Below, piece by piece: positions 44,260 through 53,935 of a stretch of DNA of 64,000 nt; the first letter of the stretch is position 1; each line of letters begins with the position of its first letter. A model generated the notes under the pieces. It worked only from the letters and a program-made list of their open reading frames with translations, ran no database searches and was not told where the DNA came from. The stretch comes from Takakia lepidozioides. Taxonomy: Eukaryota; Streptophyta; Takakiopsida; Takakiales; Takakiaceae. Where the stretch lies: positions 44,762,001-44,826,000 of the forward strand of contig CM060731.1 in assembly GCA_030704615.1 (NCBI GenBank), in the 5' to 3' direction. The position numbers and the translations under genes are program-made.

Positions 44260-44683
44260 TTGAACCTGGTGTTAAATCTGTGTGAGAGAATCCGTAAGAA
44301 GAGCCCTTAATATCTATTATTTATTTAATAATTCTGATGGACTCTATTACGTGGCATTCCCTTTGACATACATGTAGCAGACATGGTGGCAATGAGGTGT
44401 AATAAGTACCGTAGAAAGACCATTAAGATTACTTAGTCAAAATAGTAGTTGAACTAACCAGTCAAAACGGCCGTCAAAATATCCGTCAAAAGAGCCACCT
44501 AAACCTACTGCCACATCAGGTGCAAGTTTGGTGTGAGATGCTTTTTTTCACAGGACCAAGAAAGTTCACATGTGGTGCAAAGGACTAGGTTAACCTAACA
44601 CCAAGGGGGGGTGTGAACTTGGGCTCTTTTCACACCAAAATGTGTGAGAAGAGCCGTTAAAAAAACCGGTTTCTGTATTAGTG
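44260..44683 (-). repeat. Right terminus and subterminal repeats of the CACTA element
   Basis: The terminus at 44683 reads CACTAATACAGAAACCGG on the minus strand. Next to it GGCTCTTCTCACAC and GTGTGAAAAGAGCC form a hairpin (44620-44655). A related TGTGTGAGAGAATCC...AAGAGCCCTTAA copy lies at ~44279-44311. CACTA ends plus repeated subterminal motifs are the hallmark of this superfamily. Confidence 0.75.
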
Positions 44684-45489
44684 TCTATTGCAAGAAAGAA
44701 CGATCAAGCTGCAACAAATGGGAGTTGTAAATTGAAGGAGGAGGTTGCAGATTCGGCGAGCTTGGGGTCTCATAATTCGGATTGTGTTGAGGTTTCTAAG
44801 AGTGTATTTTGTGGATCTCAACCTTCCTCATCTGCTCATACGGTCTTGCTTCACGACATGAAGCCTCGGAAAACTCCATTGGACAACACCACGTCTGATT
44901 GTTGCGAATCTGCGAGGGGTTTATCTTCATCTCCACGACTAGTAGGGGAGGCTACATCTACATTTCCTTCTGGTGTGTTGTCCATTTTGAGTATCTTGGC
45001 CACTGCTCGGAGGAATGGATCAAAAGGAGAGCTTTCTACCTTGGACTATAGTCACATTCCAGTGCATCGTGTTCGGTGTCTTCCTCGAGCTTTTGATGGA
45101 AAAGTGATCCACGAACTCCCCCCCCCGTGGTCAAACTACGTACGGACCGTGGTTCACAGTCCCTCCAAGGCATGGACCGCAAGTTTGATGGTCATCCTTG
45201 GTGCAAGATCAATACCTACAATATGTCTGGTGTTCCAGATCATGTGAAATGTAGTAAGGTTCTTTGTGTTGGAAAGCTCATATGTCAAAGCAGCACTTAC
45301 CCCATCTTCAAGAAAGAAGGAGAACGGAATGACCGCTATTGGGAAGGCAATGCAGACAAGGTGTTCATTGCAGGAGCCCAAGTTCCATTCAACCAGTTCA
45401 AGTGTAGTTTCTGCAAAGAAAGACCTTTCTGTGAGGCGCATTGTGGGGCAAGAATGTACTATGTCACAAGTTGTCACAAGTTGCCTTGA
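44681..45489 (+). pseudogene. Cys-rich (zinc-finger-like) protein gene, frameshifted at poly-C
   Basis: Two overlapping plus frames make one protein. The first (to ~45126) is Ser-rich and ends KVIHELPPP; after a run of nine C (45118-45126) the other frame continues with DRKFDGHPWCKINTYNMSGV then PDHVKCSKVLCVGKLICQSS and CSFCKERPFCEAHCGARMYY. The spaced Cys/His set suggests a zinc-binding domain, perhaps GCM/WRKY or FLYWCH-like; I am not sure of the family. It starts directly at the CACTA terminus, so its 5' part may have been separated by the transposon. The shift could be an assembly error in the homopolymer. Confidence 0.5.
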
Positions 45490-45936
45490 GGGAAAACATG
45501 CTATCTTGCAGCCTTTATGTGTGTGTGTGTGTGTGTGTGCAAGATTCCTGATCACACACACACATTGCCCTAAACGCAGAAAATGGAGTAATAAAATTTC
45601 ATAGCTGTAGCTGTATATGGATGCAGCAGCATGCGATTGCATTTGTATATGAGCACCGATGTGGATACACGCATCATACTAAATAATTATTTTCCTAATT
45701 GAACTTGGATCTTTACTTGAGCATCTTCCTGCCCTTGACTGCAAATTCTTGATCCGCAACCTCCTCGTCATCAACATGTACTGGCGCAGATTCATGCAAA
45801 ACGCATCAACAGTTACGCCACACCAAACGCCCGTTAATGTTAGCGACATTGTTATTTACATCGTATCTTACTCCATATTGATTGCTGCCATCAAGTTTCT
45901 TGCAAAAAGCCAAAATAATGAAAGGTCCCCACCCGA
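45490..45936. other. Spacer with (GT)n/(CA)n
   Basis: No gene seen. (GT)n at ~45520-45539 is followed by a (CA)n tract at ~45554-45566; the two are complementary and could fold. Confidence 0.6.
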
Positions 45937-46891
45937 CTAATACTCATATCCAATTGTGGTGCACGAGTCTATATAGCTGTATCCCCACACCAAGTTCCCG
46001 TTATCGTTACCTATATACCAGTTGAGATCTAGTTCCATGCCCCACCTGCTGGCCTGCCCATTCCTTAGCTTGCAGTTGGATGTGAGAAGATTCCTATCAA
46101 GGGTTGATCCCCAGCAACAATCGGTAAAACCACCACACTGTTTTGAACGGTCATGCCACAACATACACACACATCCATGCATTAATCATCTGTATCATCG
46201 TTCATTGGAAATTGGAACAGTAAATGCATAATCCTAATTAGGAGTCAAGAGCATATTGTCATTCGCATAGCACACTTCATCCAAATCCACAAGTAGTAGG
46301 CGGGTACGAATTCAAAAAATTTGAACAAACAGTAAAATTTGATACCAAAAAATAAGTGCAGCTGGAGGTAACTATTAGTGTTGCACGGATATTTGATATC
46401 TTTTATATCAGCCGGTTACAGATGTCCGACTTTAACCTAATACCTACAGAACCATAATATATATCCATGACACTCAACTCCAAAAGCACCCACAACAATG
46501 GACATGTTGATTATCGAGAATCTACTGCAAGACATGAAGATGACTGCAAAATCTTGCAGCCATGGTCGAAGCACCGTACTAAAATTCACTGACGAAAAGT
46601 ATTTTGATCAGCAGGTACCTGCGGAAGACTGAAAGATGAGGAGCACTAGACAATCACGGGTTCCAGGAGCAGATTAGAATCCAAACGTACGATAAAGCAA
46701 TAATAATGATTCATGGTCCATTAAATAGCACTGTAGTAGTCAAATGAGATCAACAACACAAAACACATGAGGGAGGACGTGACAATTTCCAACTATTGGA
46801 GACGTTTACTCACTTGTGCTTGAACTCCGTTGAGCATTGCCAATGTACAGAGCAAAGCTAGAACCGCCATCTTTTGCCATGAATTAGCCAT
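45937..46891 (-). CDS. Secreted single-repeat cyanovirin-N homology (CVNH) protein
   Basis: Two exons: 46891-46814 and 46137-45937, with a 676-bp GT-AG intron (GTGAGT...AAACAG), phase 0. Exon 1 encodes 26 residues, MANSWQKMAVLALLCTLAML then NGVQAQ, a standard signal peptide with a likely cut after VQA. Exon 2 encodes 66 residues with the CVNH pattern: FTDCC, LLTSNCKLRNG, WGMELDLNWYIGNDNGNLVW, DSCTTIG. CVNH domains are sugar-binding lectins known from cyanobacteria, fungi and ferns (Ceratopteris). The usual domain has two such repeats (~100 residues); here one repeat is followed by a stop. Total 92 residues. Probably extracellular lectin or a reduced relative. Confidence 0.8.
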
Positions 46892-46940
46892 GATATCGAT
46901 CTTTGCTAGGAGCTCACGTCGAGGAACGGATCATGGGAGA

Positions 46941-47035
46941 CCGATGCTTCCAACTGTTGTCTATCTTCCATACATCAGCTCTGATCTAAGGCCATCTTGG
47001 TGAGTAGGAAGATAGACAACCGTTGCAAGCATCGG
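46941..47035. repeat. Foldback hairpin, 29-bp arms
   Basis: Arm 46941-46969 (CCGATGCTTCCAACTGTTGT...) and 47007-47035 are reverse complements with two mismatches and a 37-base loop. It lies ~50 bp upstream of the CVNH start codon. Size and pairing resemble a small-RNA precursor or a foldback element. Confidence 0.85.
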
Positions 47036-47384
47036 TATTTCTGATGTCAATGGGGAGGAGTCTCGATATTCCTGATGGTATTCCTGATGGGAAGTTACTG
47101 GTGCTGAATCCTCACGAGTGACGTTATGATTGGCAGACTTGCAAACTTGAGTACTGTGAATGAGATGGAGTGTCCCCACTATCCTCCTTTCTCAAAATAT
47201 ACTCGGTTCAACCACTCGGTTATCAGGAACGGGGGTGGTACATAAATAGTAACGAAGTCGGCGAGTAACCACATTTTGTTCTTGTTACCATGTTGGACTG
47301 TGTGGTGTGTCATTTACGAACTTACAACTGAATTTTTTTTATTGCGTGTGAAACTCGCGAGTGGAGGTCATTTCCCTGCGTAAA

Positions 47385-47640
47385 GACCAGTGTTGGGCGG
47401 GTATTACATTTTTTAATACCAGCCGGGGCCTGGTAGGGTTCTGGTATTGAAAACAAAATTGTTTTTCAATACCAGTTGGTTCCATAGTATTGGAATATTC
47501 ACTTGATTATCTGCCGGTTCTCAATAGTAGTATGATTTTTCATTTGTGGATGGGTATCAATAGGACGGGTATTCCAATTGTAATACTAGCCGGTTATAAA
47601 CCCGGATATAAATAATTAAATTAAAATTAAACCACCGGAT
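47385..47640. mobile_element. hAT-like transposon end
   Basis: CCAGTGTTGGGCGGGTATTAC is followed by many GGTATT/AATACC and AGCCGG motifs over ~230 bp in both orientations, typical of hAT ends (CAGTG terminus, repeated subterminal motifs). A partner-like end in reverse (AATACCAGACTAACACTGG) lies at 53535-53553, but flanking 8-bp duplications do not match. Confidence 0.45.
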
Positions 47641-48083
47641 CTCTTTTTTTTTAAAGGAAAGGGGACAAGGCCCTATTAATCAAATTCATTGAGAAAGTTG
47701 TCACAAAGGTGGAAAAAATAACCACCGAGAAGGCCATGAAGGCTTACTGAAGGGGAACTTCCCCAAGGCCAAATCATTAGTATGCCTTTAATTTAGAAGC
47801 ATACTGATTTCACAAAGTAAATAACATGCCTTATGGCAGAGCCTACAGGCACTCAAGGGTTTTAATTTTTCCTTTAATAATCTTTCAATAAAATTTCATC
47901 CCATGTTCCAAAAAAGAAAAGAAAAGAAAAGAAAAGATTCTATTGCAAAAAATCAGACTTTGCATTACATAATAATATTGCGGATTTTACTAGTATGAAG
48001 CGAGCCTCTTTGTCAAACATACCAGCATCTACAATGAGATCCTCATCTTCATCAATCGTAATGTCGTCCGACAAAAAAAATCC
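47641..48083. other. AT-rich spacer
   Basis: No gene. An (AAAAG)n tract is at ~47912-47937. Confidence 0.5.
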
Positions 48084-48533
48084 TTGATCCCATGCTCAAC
48101 CACCTTGCAATCCGTCCGCACGTCATCCCTGGAAAAGGGCAAAGAGGTGCATGGTGACATCGTCAGAGCTGGAATTGTACCAGATGTGATCCTGAACACT
48201 GCCCTGGTGGACATGTATGCCAAATGTGGGTGCATCGAGGATGCAAAGGGAGTGTTTGACAATATGGCTGAACGAGATGTGGTGTCGTGGAACGCGATGA
48301 TCGCAGGATATGCACAGCATGGTTGTCATAGGGAGGTCGTGCAACTATTTGAAGGAATGCAAAAGAACAGCAATGGCGGTGAGGAGCGAACTTCGGACTT
48401 AGCAATTTCTGAGTGTTCTCGTCCCGTCTCGTCCCTCCGACAGGACCTATCTTATGTTCTCCTTGTTTTGCGTGCTGCGGGTTCTACCGTAGTAGTGTTC
48501 AACCCTAGTAGTGTTCAACCCGCTTCCCGTTAG
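48084..48533 (+). pseudogene. PPR gene fragment, about two repeats
   Basis: The frame reads GKEVHGDIVRAGIVPDVILN, TALVDMYAKCGCIEDAKGVF and MAERDVVSWNAMIAGYAQHG, which is textbook PLS-type PPR sequence, then EVVQLFEGMQK, after which homology ends and an unrelated tail follows. A complete PPR protein would have ten or more repeats. It is an isolated fragment, probably carried by a mobile element or left from one gene, and matches the debris at 29.9-30.5 kb. Confidence 0.85.
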
Positions 48534-49050
48534 ATGTCTCCTAGTTCTAGCGATGACTGAAGATTGGAGACTAGTTTAGCGTAGAGCGTGAATAGGGTGC
48601 CATAGTGCCACATCGTCGTCGTTAGCCACGTCATCATCGTCATTTTTATTTTGACCATATTGCCCGAAGAAAAAACCAGGAGAAGTAATTTCTTCAACAG
48701 GCGTACCTCGGCACTATGTCCCAGACACTATGAGGGATAGTGCCGGGGATGCCCGAGCAAAAACTGCCCGACCTGCCACATCCTACGCGCCACGTGAGCA
48801 CCCGGCCCTCGCACTCCTCCCCATTGATTGCCCCACTCCTCAGTGCCACGCGGGCGCGTGGGGCCCGCCTGCCCCAATCCTTCCACGCCCACGCCTTGCC
48901 ATGTGAGGCCCTCCTTACTTGCCACGTTGCTCTCCCACAGCTGCACAATAGGCTATCCTATACACTCTCCCATACCATGTCTAAAAAGAGTATGGCTAAA
49001 CCAGATTGAGCCATATGCTTTTTAGATAGGGTATGGAAAAGTATATGAAA
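48534..49050. other. GC-richer spacer
   Basis: No gene. Contains two near-identical phrases (ATGTCCCAGACACTATGAGGGATAG-type) and a palindrome-like CCATACC...GGTATGG stretch around 48970-49035. Confidence 0.4.
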
Positions 49051-49054
49051 TACA

Positions 49055-50430
49055 CTGGTTGGGTGATTATAGCAGTGAGAGAACGGAGGGCTGTGAGGTG
49101 TATGGCTTTGAAGCATTTATGGATGGAAATGATGGGGAGATTAAAGTTAGTTTGAAGTTCAGAGATGCTGGCATTGTGGATGCCCCCTTTGGTGCTGGCA
49201 GTGATGACAGTGAGGGGGCCCGTGGCCCATCCCCTCCGGCGGATAGCAAGAATGAGTGGTATATATTTTTGGCGTTTTTCAAGGAGGGAAGAGCTGGGGA
49301 AGCGGTCATGGCAGAATGTGAATTCTACTAAGTGTATGGTAATGGCGGGGGACGGGGCAGAGGGTGGTGGGGCGTTGATGGGGAGCCCCTGGACTACGAG
49401 GATATCCGGACAGAGGCGGGAAGGGCATGTACATGATGTGTGGGGGTGACATATACAGGGGAGTAGCCACATAGGTACCGTGTGGTCTGGGGGCCGACCT
49501 TGGTAGGTGCCCGCATTGATGAGTGATAACCATCCAGTTTCATTATGTCATTGTAGGAGTTTGTGGATGTGCCATACAACGTGGTTATGTCGAGCAATAC
49601 GAAGCCCGTGAATGACTGGGTGGGGGCATTCGCTAAGAAGGTGAAGCCAGGTATCACGTGTGGCGTGAATGTGGGAGCACAGAGGGCAGTTTGGTGAGGG
49701 GTATATGGCTGGCCACAAGGTGTGTTTGTGTTGGTGGCCCATGTACTGGGCGTATCGGAATTTAAGGGTCTGTTGTATTTGAGCGTTTGATGCAGCTTTG
49801 GTGTGCCAGAAGTGGTTAAAGAGTTTGTGGTGGAGTACATCGGAGAGGGTCCATTTTTGGATATGCAATTTGGTATGGCTGAGAGAGGTAGATGCCTGTT
49901 TATTGGCTTCTTTAGTCAGGGTAGTCGACAGAAGATTTCGGGTTGGCCTGGGCTCTGGGGGGTCAGGGACTGGGTATATCAGCCAAAAGAGGTGAGTATG
50001 AGCGATGTGTATGGGGTCATCGGAGGGTTCAACTGTAGGTTGGGAGGCACCCAGTTGAGCGAGGAGGCCAACCTCCTCGTTTCCGTGCATACCTGTGTGT
50101 GAACGAACTTTGAGAAAATGAAGGGGTTTATTGATGGAGATGGCTAGGTTGATAATGATGGTGATAAGGTTTCGGTTGAAGTGGTGGAGGTGGGAGGAGG
50201 GACAAGCCAAGTGGTTGCGAGGTATAAAGAGAGAATTTAGGCTATCCGTGAAGATGTAGTTACATGGGGGTGGGAACGAGGCCAACTGTGACAGAGCTTA
50301 AAAAATGGCCATAAGTTCGGCGCGGAGTATGGTCGCGGGGCCTGGGAGACGATGTGCGGTTCCTTTGTTAGTAGCGGCATGGTAGACGACGTATCTAGCG
50401 CGGGAGCCAGATTGGGAGCCGTTTGTGTAG
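49055..50430 (-). pseudogene. LINE ORF2 3' part: RNase H and C-terminal zinc region
   Basis: The minus strand starts with RAELMAIF, an in-frame stop, then ALSQLASFP and IFTDSLNSLF, with the RNase H Asp, then FLKVRSHTGMHGNEEVGLLA (50285-49900). A zinc motif follows: CPLCSHIHATRDTWLHLLSE then CPHP (~49660-49600). A C-terminal conserved block at ~49330-49080 reads EFTFCHDRFPSSSLLEKRQK and YIPLILAIRRRGWATGPLTV. This suits a LINE with an RNase H domain. Stops and frame changes show decay. No RT part is present. Confidence 0.8.
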
Positions 50431-50555
50431 TGTGAGTGGAGGGGGGGTGGTATTTAGGGGAAGTGGGCCCAAGGTGAACCGGACGTGCATTGTGGGAGAT
50501 AATATGAGTGGGATTTGTACACAGGCAGGGATAGTTGAAGGACCACGGATAGAGG

Positions 50556-50680
50556 TCTAGATTCATCCAAGAGGACCAGATTTCAAACACAAGATTATTT
50601 CTGATTCCCTGTGGATCAATAGCTACAAGAAATCTGCGTGGGTAGATGGTCAGCAGCAGCAGCAGCACAATTGATAGAAC
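50556..50680 (+). repeat. Dispersed exon-like repeat, copy 2
   Basis: The plus strand has CTAGATTCATCCAAGAGGACC, matching the reverse complement of 30853-30890, and continues to GTAGATGGTCAGCAGCAGCAGC. Same unit as 30680-30890 in opposite orientation. Confidence 0.7.
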
Positions 50681-50689
50681 AAGGCACTG

Positions 50690-51628
50690 CTAATGAAGGC
50701 ACCACTAATGAACAGATTTCAGCCTATTTTTCCCTTTTATCAGATTCCCTGTTGAATTCTGCAAGTTAGCTCCTTGGTGGATCTATGGTGGTTTTGGAGT
50801 GATTTTGACATGTTACTGCACCAATAAAACATGGTTCATTTGAGCACTAGGTGACACAATTTGAGGAGATCCTGAATAGATGGCAGGGGAATTGCTTTTT
50901 CTGCAAATCAAAAGTAACTAGCAAAGGCTTGACATGGCAAGAACCTGAGCATGTATGTGTGGGGCAATCTAATTAAGGTATCCTCATGTAAATAAGTAAC
51001 TGCCTGAATCAAACAATTAACCTCATCCTGCATAATAGCAATGATGCTGCTACAAATCCCCACTCACTTCATCTACTCCTGACACCAACAGAGATGTGGG
51101 TTATTCTACTCACTGCAAGTTCATAAACATGGGCATATGGTTATACTGGTATCCCCTACTGAGTTTTTAGTACAGTTCAGGACATTCCACGCAAAGGCCA
51201 GCACTCAAGAGGCCCTGAGCACATCGTAAGCCTCCTCAGACATACTTCAAAGAAAAAGCCATCTTTGGTAGGAAAGAATGAGCTTACCAGCTCCAGACAG
51301 ACTTTGACATAGCAAGGGTGTGTGCTTAGGCCAAGTTGGATTCTTCAGTATCTGAGGACTTGCTGTTCTACCCACTCATTTCATACTAAAAAGGCACTTT
51401 ACTTTGGTGGGATGCCTGGGAGACACCTGCAGCTACAACAGAACGACAAACACCATTGATTGAAAACTGCATGCATGACCTAAAAAAAAACATCAGCGTG
51501 TTTGCCAATCAGCAGGTGGGAGTGCTTTGATTTCATCAAAGTCCTTTGTGAGATGAACAGGTATCTTCATTGTTTTTGTCACGGCTGGTGCTGTATGCAT
51601 GCAGAGTAGAGAGTAGTAGGGATGCAGT
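50690..51628. other. Spacer downstream of the pseudouridine synthase
   Basis: No gene seen. The last ~150 bp should contain the synthase 3' untranslated region. Confidence 0.5.
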
Positions 51629-53413
51629 CTAAGTCTCAACTTTCTCCAGAAACAGCTGGATACCCAACTTGGCTGCCCATTCAGGGCAAGGAGCAACAAT
51701 GTGAAAATTTTCAAGGGTGATGGGATGTGTAAAAGTAAGGCTCTCTGCATGCAACACATGAGAGTTGAAGCTAATATCCTGCCACACATCAGGTCCACCA
51801 TACTTGACATCGCCGCACAAGGGCAGGCCCAGGTATTGACAATGTAACCGGATCTGATGAGTTCTTCCAGTCTTTGGATATGCGCGTATGACTGTCACCT
51901 GCTGTCCTTGCAACAAACCACCCTCTTGTTTCTTAATGGGCCTTACATCACTTTCTGCTCCTACAACTACCACTGCTCCATGACTGTCGCCTGCAACTGG
52001 CACAGGCCATGCATCACATTCATAAGGTCTGGCTATCCCGACAACCTTTAGCCGAGTTTCCATGTCACGTACACAAGATCCTCCAGGCAGACTCCTGCCA
52101 ACATCTCGCTTGCAATAGACTCGCCACGCACCATATCTTGATCTCCCATGTCCAGACTCTATAGTAATCTGGTTCCACGTTGGGGGTGATGCAGCACACA
52201 TTGCTAGATAGGTCTTATGAACCTGCCGATTTGTAAATGCGCGCGTAAGTTTGGATGCTGCTTCCCTGCATTTTGTTATCACCATAACTCCACTTGTGTC
52301 TCGGTCCAAGCGATTGGCTAAATGTAGATGTGGCTGACTGCCAAACGTGTCTGCACTCCCTACAAACACAGATCTCAACAATTACTCTCCAGTGTGCAAC
52401 GCAAGTAAATTTGGAGTTTAATTACCATTGCTTCTGACTCCCATTTTTAGGCCCAGAGAAAGAATGAGTGGGAGGGTGAGAGAAAAACCTGTGTGCTGAT
52501 CAGGGGCACTGAGAATGGACGGTGCGGACGACAACACATGCTCACAGTAAAGCCCACGGGGCTTGTTGACCACCACCAGCCACTGGTCTTCATACAGCAC
52601 GTCCAGTTTGCTAATTGCAGGCCCTGCCTTCATTGCGGCTTCTGCAACCATCGCTCTCTCAAACTCTACCTCTTTTGCTTGTTCGCCTGCGAATGGTGAC
52701 ATGGGTTTGGGAAATTCTAAACCATCCACAGGTGTGGGAACTGTGTGAGAAGGTTCTTCCTCGTCCCTGACTATTTTCACCCCGTGCAATTCCTCCAACC
52801 TCCTTGACAAATTTTCCTCTCCCTCCTGCACATGTGACTGGCCAACCCATTCTGAATCGGCTATCCTTGCTCCATCCTGCTGGCTCTCCAAGCTGGCCAC
52901 TAAGGAGCCATCTAACCCAGCTGATAGACCCGTATCATATTCCCTACTTGAATTCAGCGCCCTTGCCCCTTCCAGATTCTGCAGCTTACCTAAATTGACC
53001 TCTTCCTGTAGACAAGTATCTTGATCCCTAATTGATTCCAATGTACATGCCCCCACCAGACTCCGCAATCTTGTGACCTCTTCGTCCAGTGGAAGACTAC
53101 CCTGACAATCTAAGTTGTCCTTTCCCGACGAGTGACTCCGAGCACATGTGGAAGGCCTAGAACTGTCCGTGATGGCTGAGTGGTCAACAGATACGTCAGC
53201 ATCAAATGCAGGCCTCATTTTGCCTATCACAAAATATTTTCCAGAGAAAGGCCACACCACGCACGACAGCATGCAGAGGCACTTGGATCCAAACGCCTTC
53301 CCCATGTCTTCCGGCGGCATGAACCGGTGGGTATACCAAATTATCCTAACCCCAACTTTCGAATAACCCGCGCGCAAACGAATCGTCAAAGATGTAGACA
53401 GTAGAGAATGCAT
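51629..53413 (-). CDS. RNA pseudouridine synthase, RluA family
   Basis: Converts uridine to pseudouridine in RNA. Exon 1 is 53413-52489, exon 2 is 52359-51629; the 129-bp intron (GTTTTT...TTGTAG) joins in phase 1 as DQHTGSADTFG. Exon 1 has a long variable N-terminal region, then LDVLYEDQWLVVVNKPRGLY and CEHVL, the family's first conserved block. Exon 2 has the catalytic HLHLANRLDRDTSGVMVI with the nucleophile Asp in RLDRDTSG, then AYPKTGRTHQIRLHCQYLGL and LCGDVKYGG. It resembles plant RNA pseudouridine synthase 1. The first ATG gives a basic, Ser-rich N-terminus that could be an organelle transit peptide; an internal Met (MRPAFDAD, ~53218) is an alternative start. No breaks seen. Confidence 0.92.
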
Positions 53414-53534
53414 TGGCCTTACCCAAAAGTAGCAGCCGCAGTCCTTTCATGCATCCACCGAGTTCCTCCCCTCCCCACCACAAGCAAGTGCGCAGGTACC
53501 TCAACTGGTATGGGCAAATTCCAATACCAGACTA

Positions 53535-53553
53535 ACACTGGTTATAAACTTTC
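53535..53553. mobile_element. Possible hAT-like end, reverse orientation
   Basis: AATACCAGACTAACACTGG is the approximate reverse complement of the hAT-like end at 47387. No matching target duplication. Confidence 0.3.
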
Positions 53554-53893
53554 TTCCATCTTTCTCTCTCTTTTTGTGTTGGGCCGATGCACAGAGCGAA
53601 CGGAGATTGTTAACGCCCGATGCGGGGGCAGCCTACAATATCAACTTTCCTCTCCAATGTCCGGGCTAATCTTATCAAAGAACGACCCTCTTCAGAACCA
53701 TGAAGAACATAGTCCCTGACCTCTGTTCAAAATGTTGAGGCTGATGGCTCTGTCAGGGACAAAGTATGGGCAGCTCTCACATAGCAGACTGATGCTTGTT
53801 GTGGATTTCCCTTTGACTGTGTGTCGTCTTAAGTGTTGTCTTTCCTTCTTTCTTTCAATATAAAGCTTTAGGTGTTGCTTGAGCTACAGTATC

Positions 53894-53935
53894 AACCTGC
53901 ATAGCTTTATAAAAAGACCCAAGTGCTATGGTACA
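53894..53935. repeat. Dispersed repeat arm A
   Basis: CAACCTGCATAGCTTTATAA and following AAAGACCCAAG match 58627-58662 in reverse orientation with one extra base. The two copies flank PEX13. Confidence 0.8.

Larger units (their letters stand above)
31200..44683. mobile_element. CACTA (En/Spm) DNA transposon with captured phosphatase
   Basis: Contains both classic CACTA genes: TNP2 transposase (minus, 35078-31269) and a TNPA-like DNA-binding protein (plus, from ~35108 to 43708). The right terminus at 44683 reads, on the minus strand, CACTAATACAGAAACCGG, with a subterminal hairpin GGCTCTT...AAGAGCC beside it. LINE fragments lie in the long TNPA intron. The left limit given here is arbitrary because no left terminus was found. 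TNP2 looks coding-competent apart from its uncertain first intron. Confidence 0.8.

Noticed and set aside
45749-45940. 63-codon plus frame with a hydrophobic segment
   Set aside because: Ends at the CVNH stop codon region on the other strand, no homology seen, weak start context.
49059-49331. Plus-strand 90-codon frame, acidic protein
   Set aside because: It is antisense to the conserved LINE C-terminal block, which explains the sequence better.
47387-53553. A single 6.2-kb hAT element joining the two end-like sequences
   Set aside because: The flanking 8-bp sequences do not match and no hAT transposase motif lies between; the ends are reported separately.
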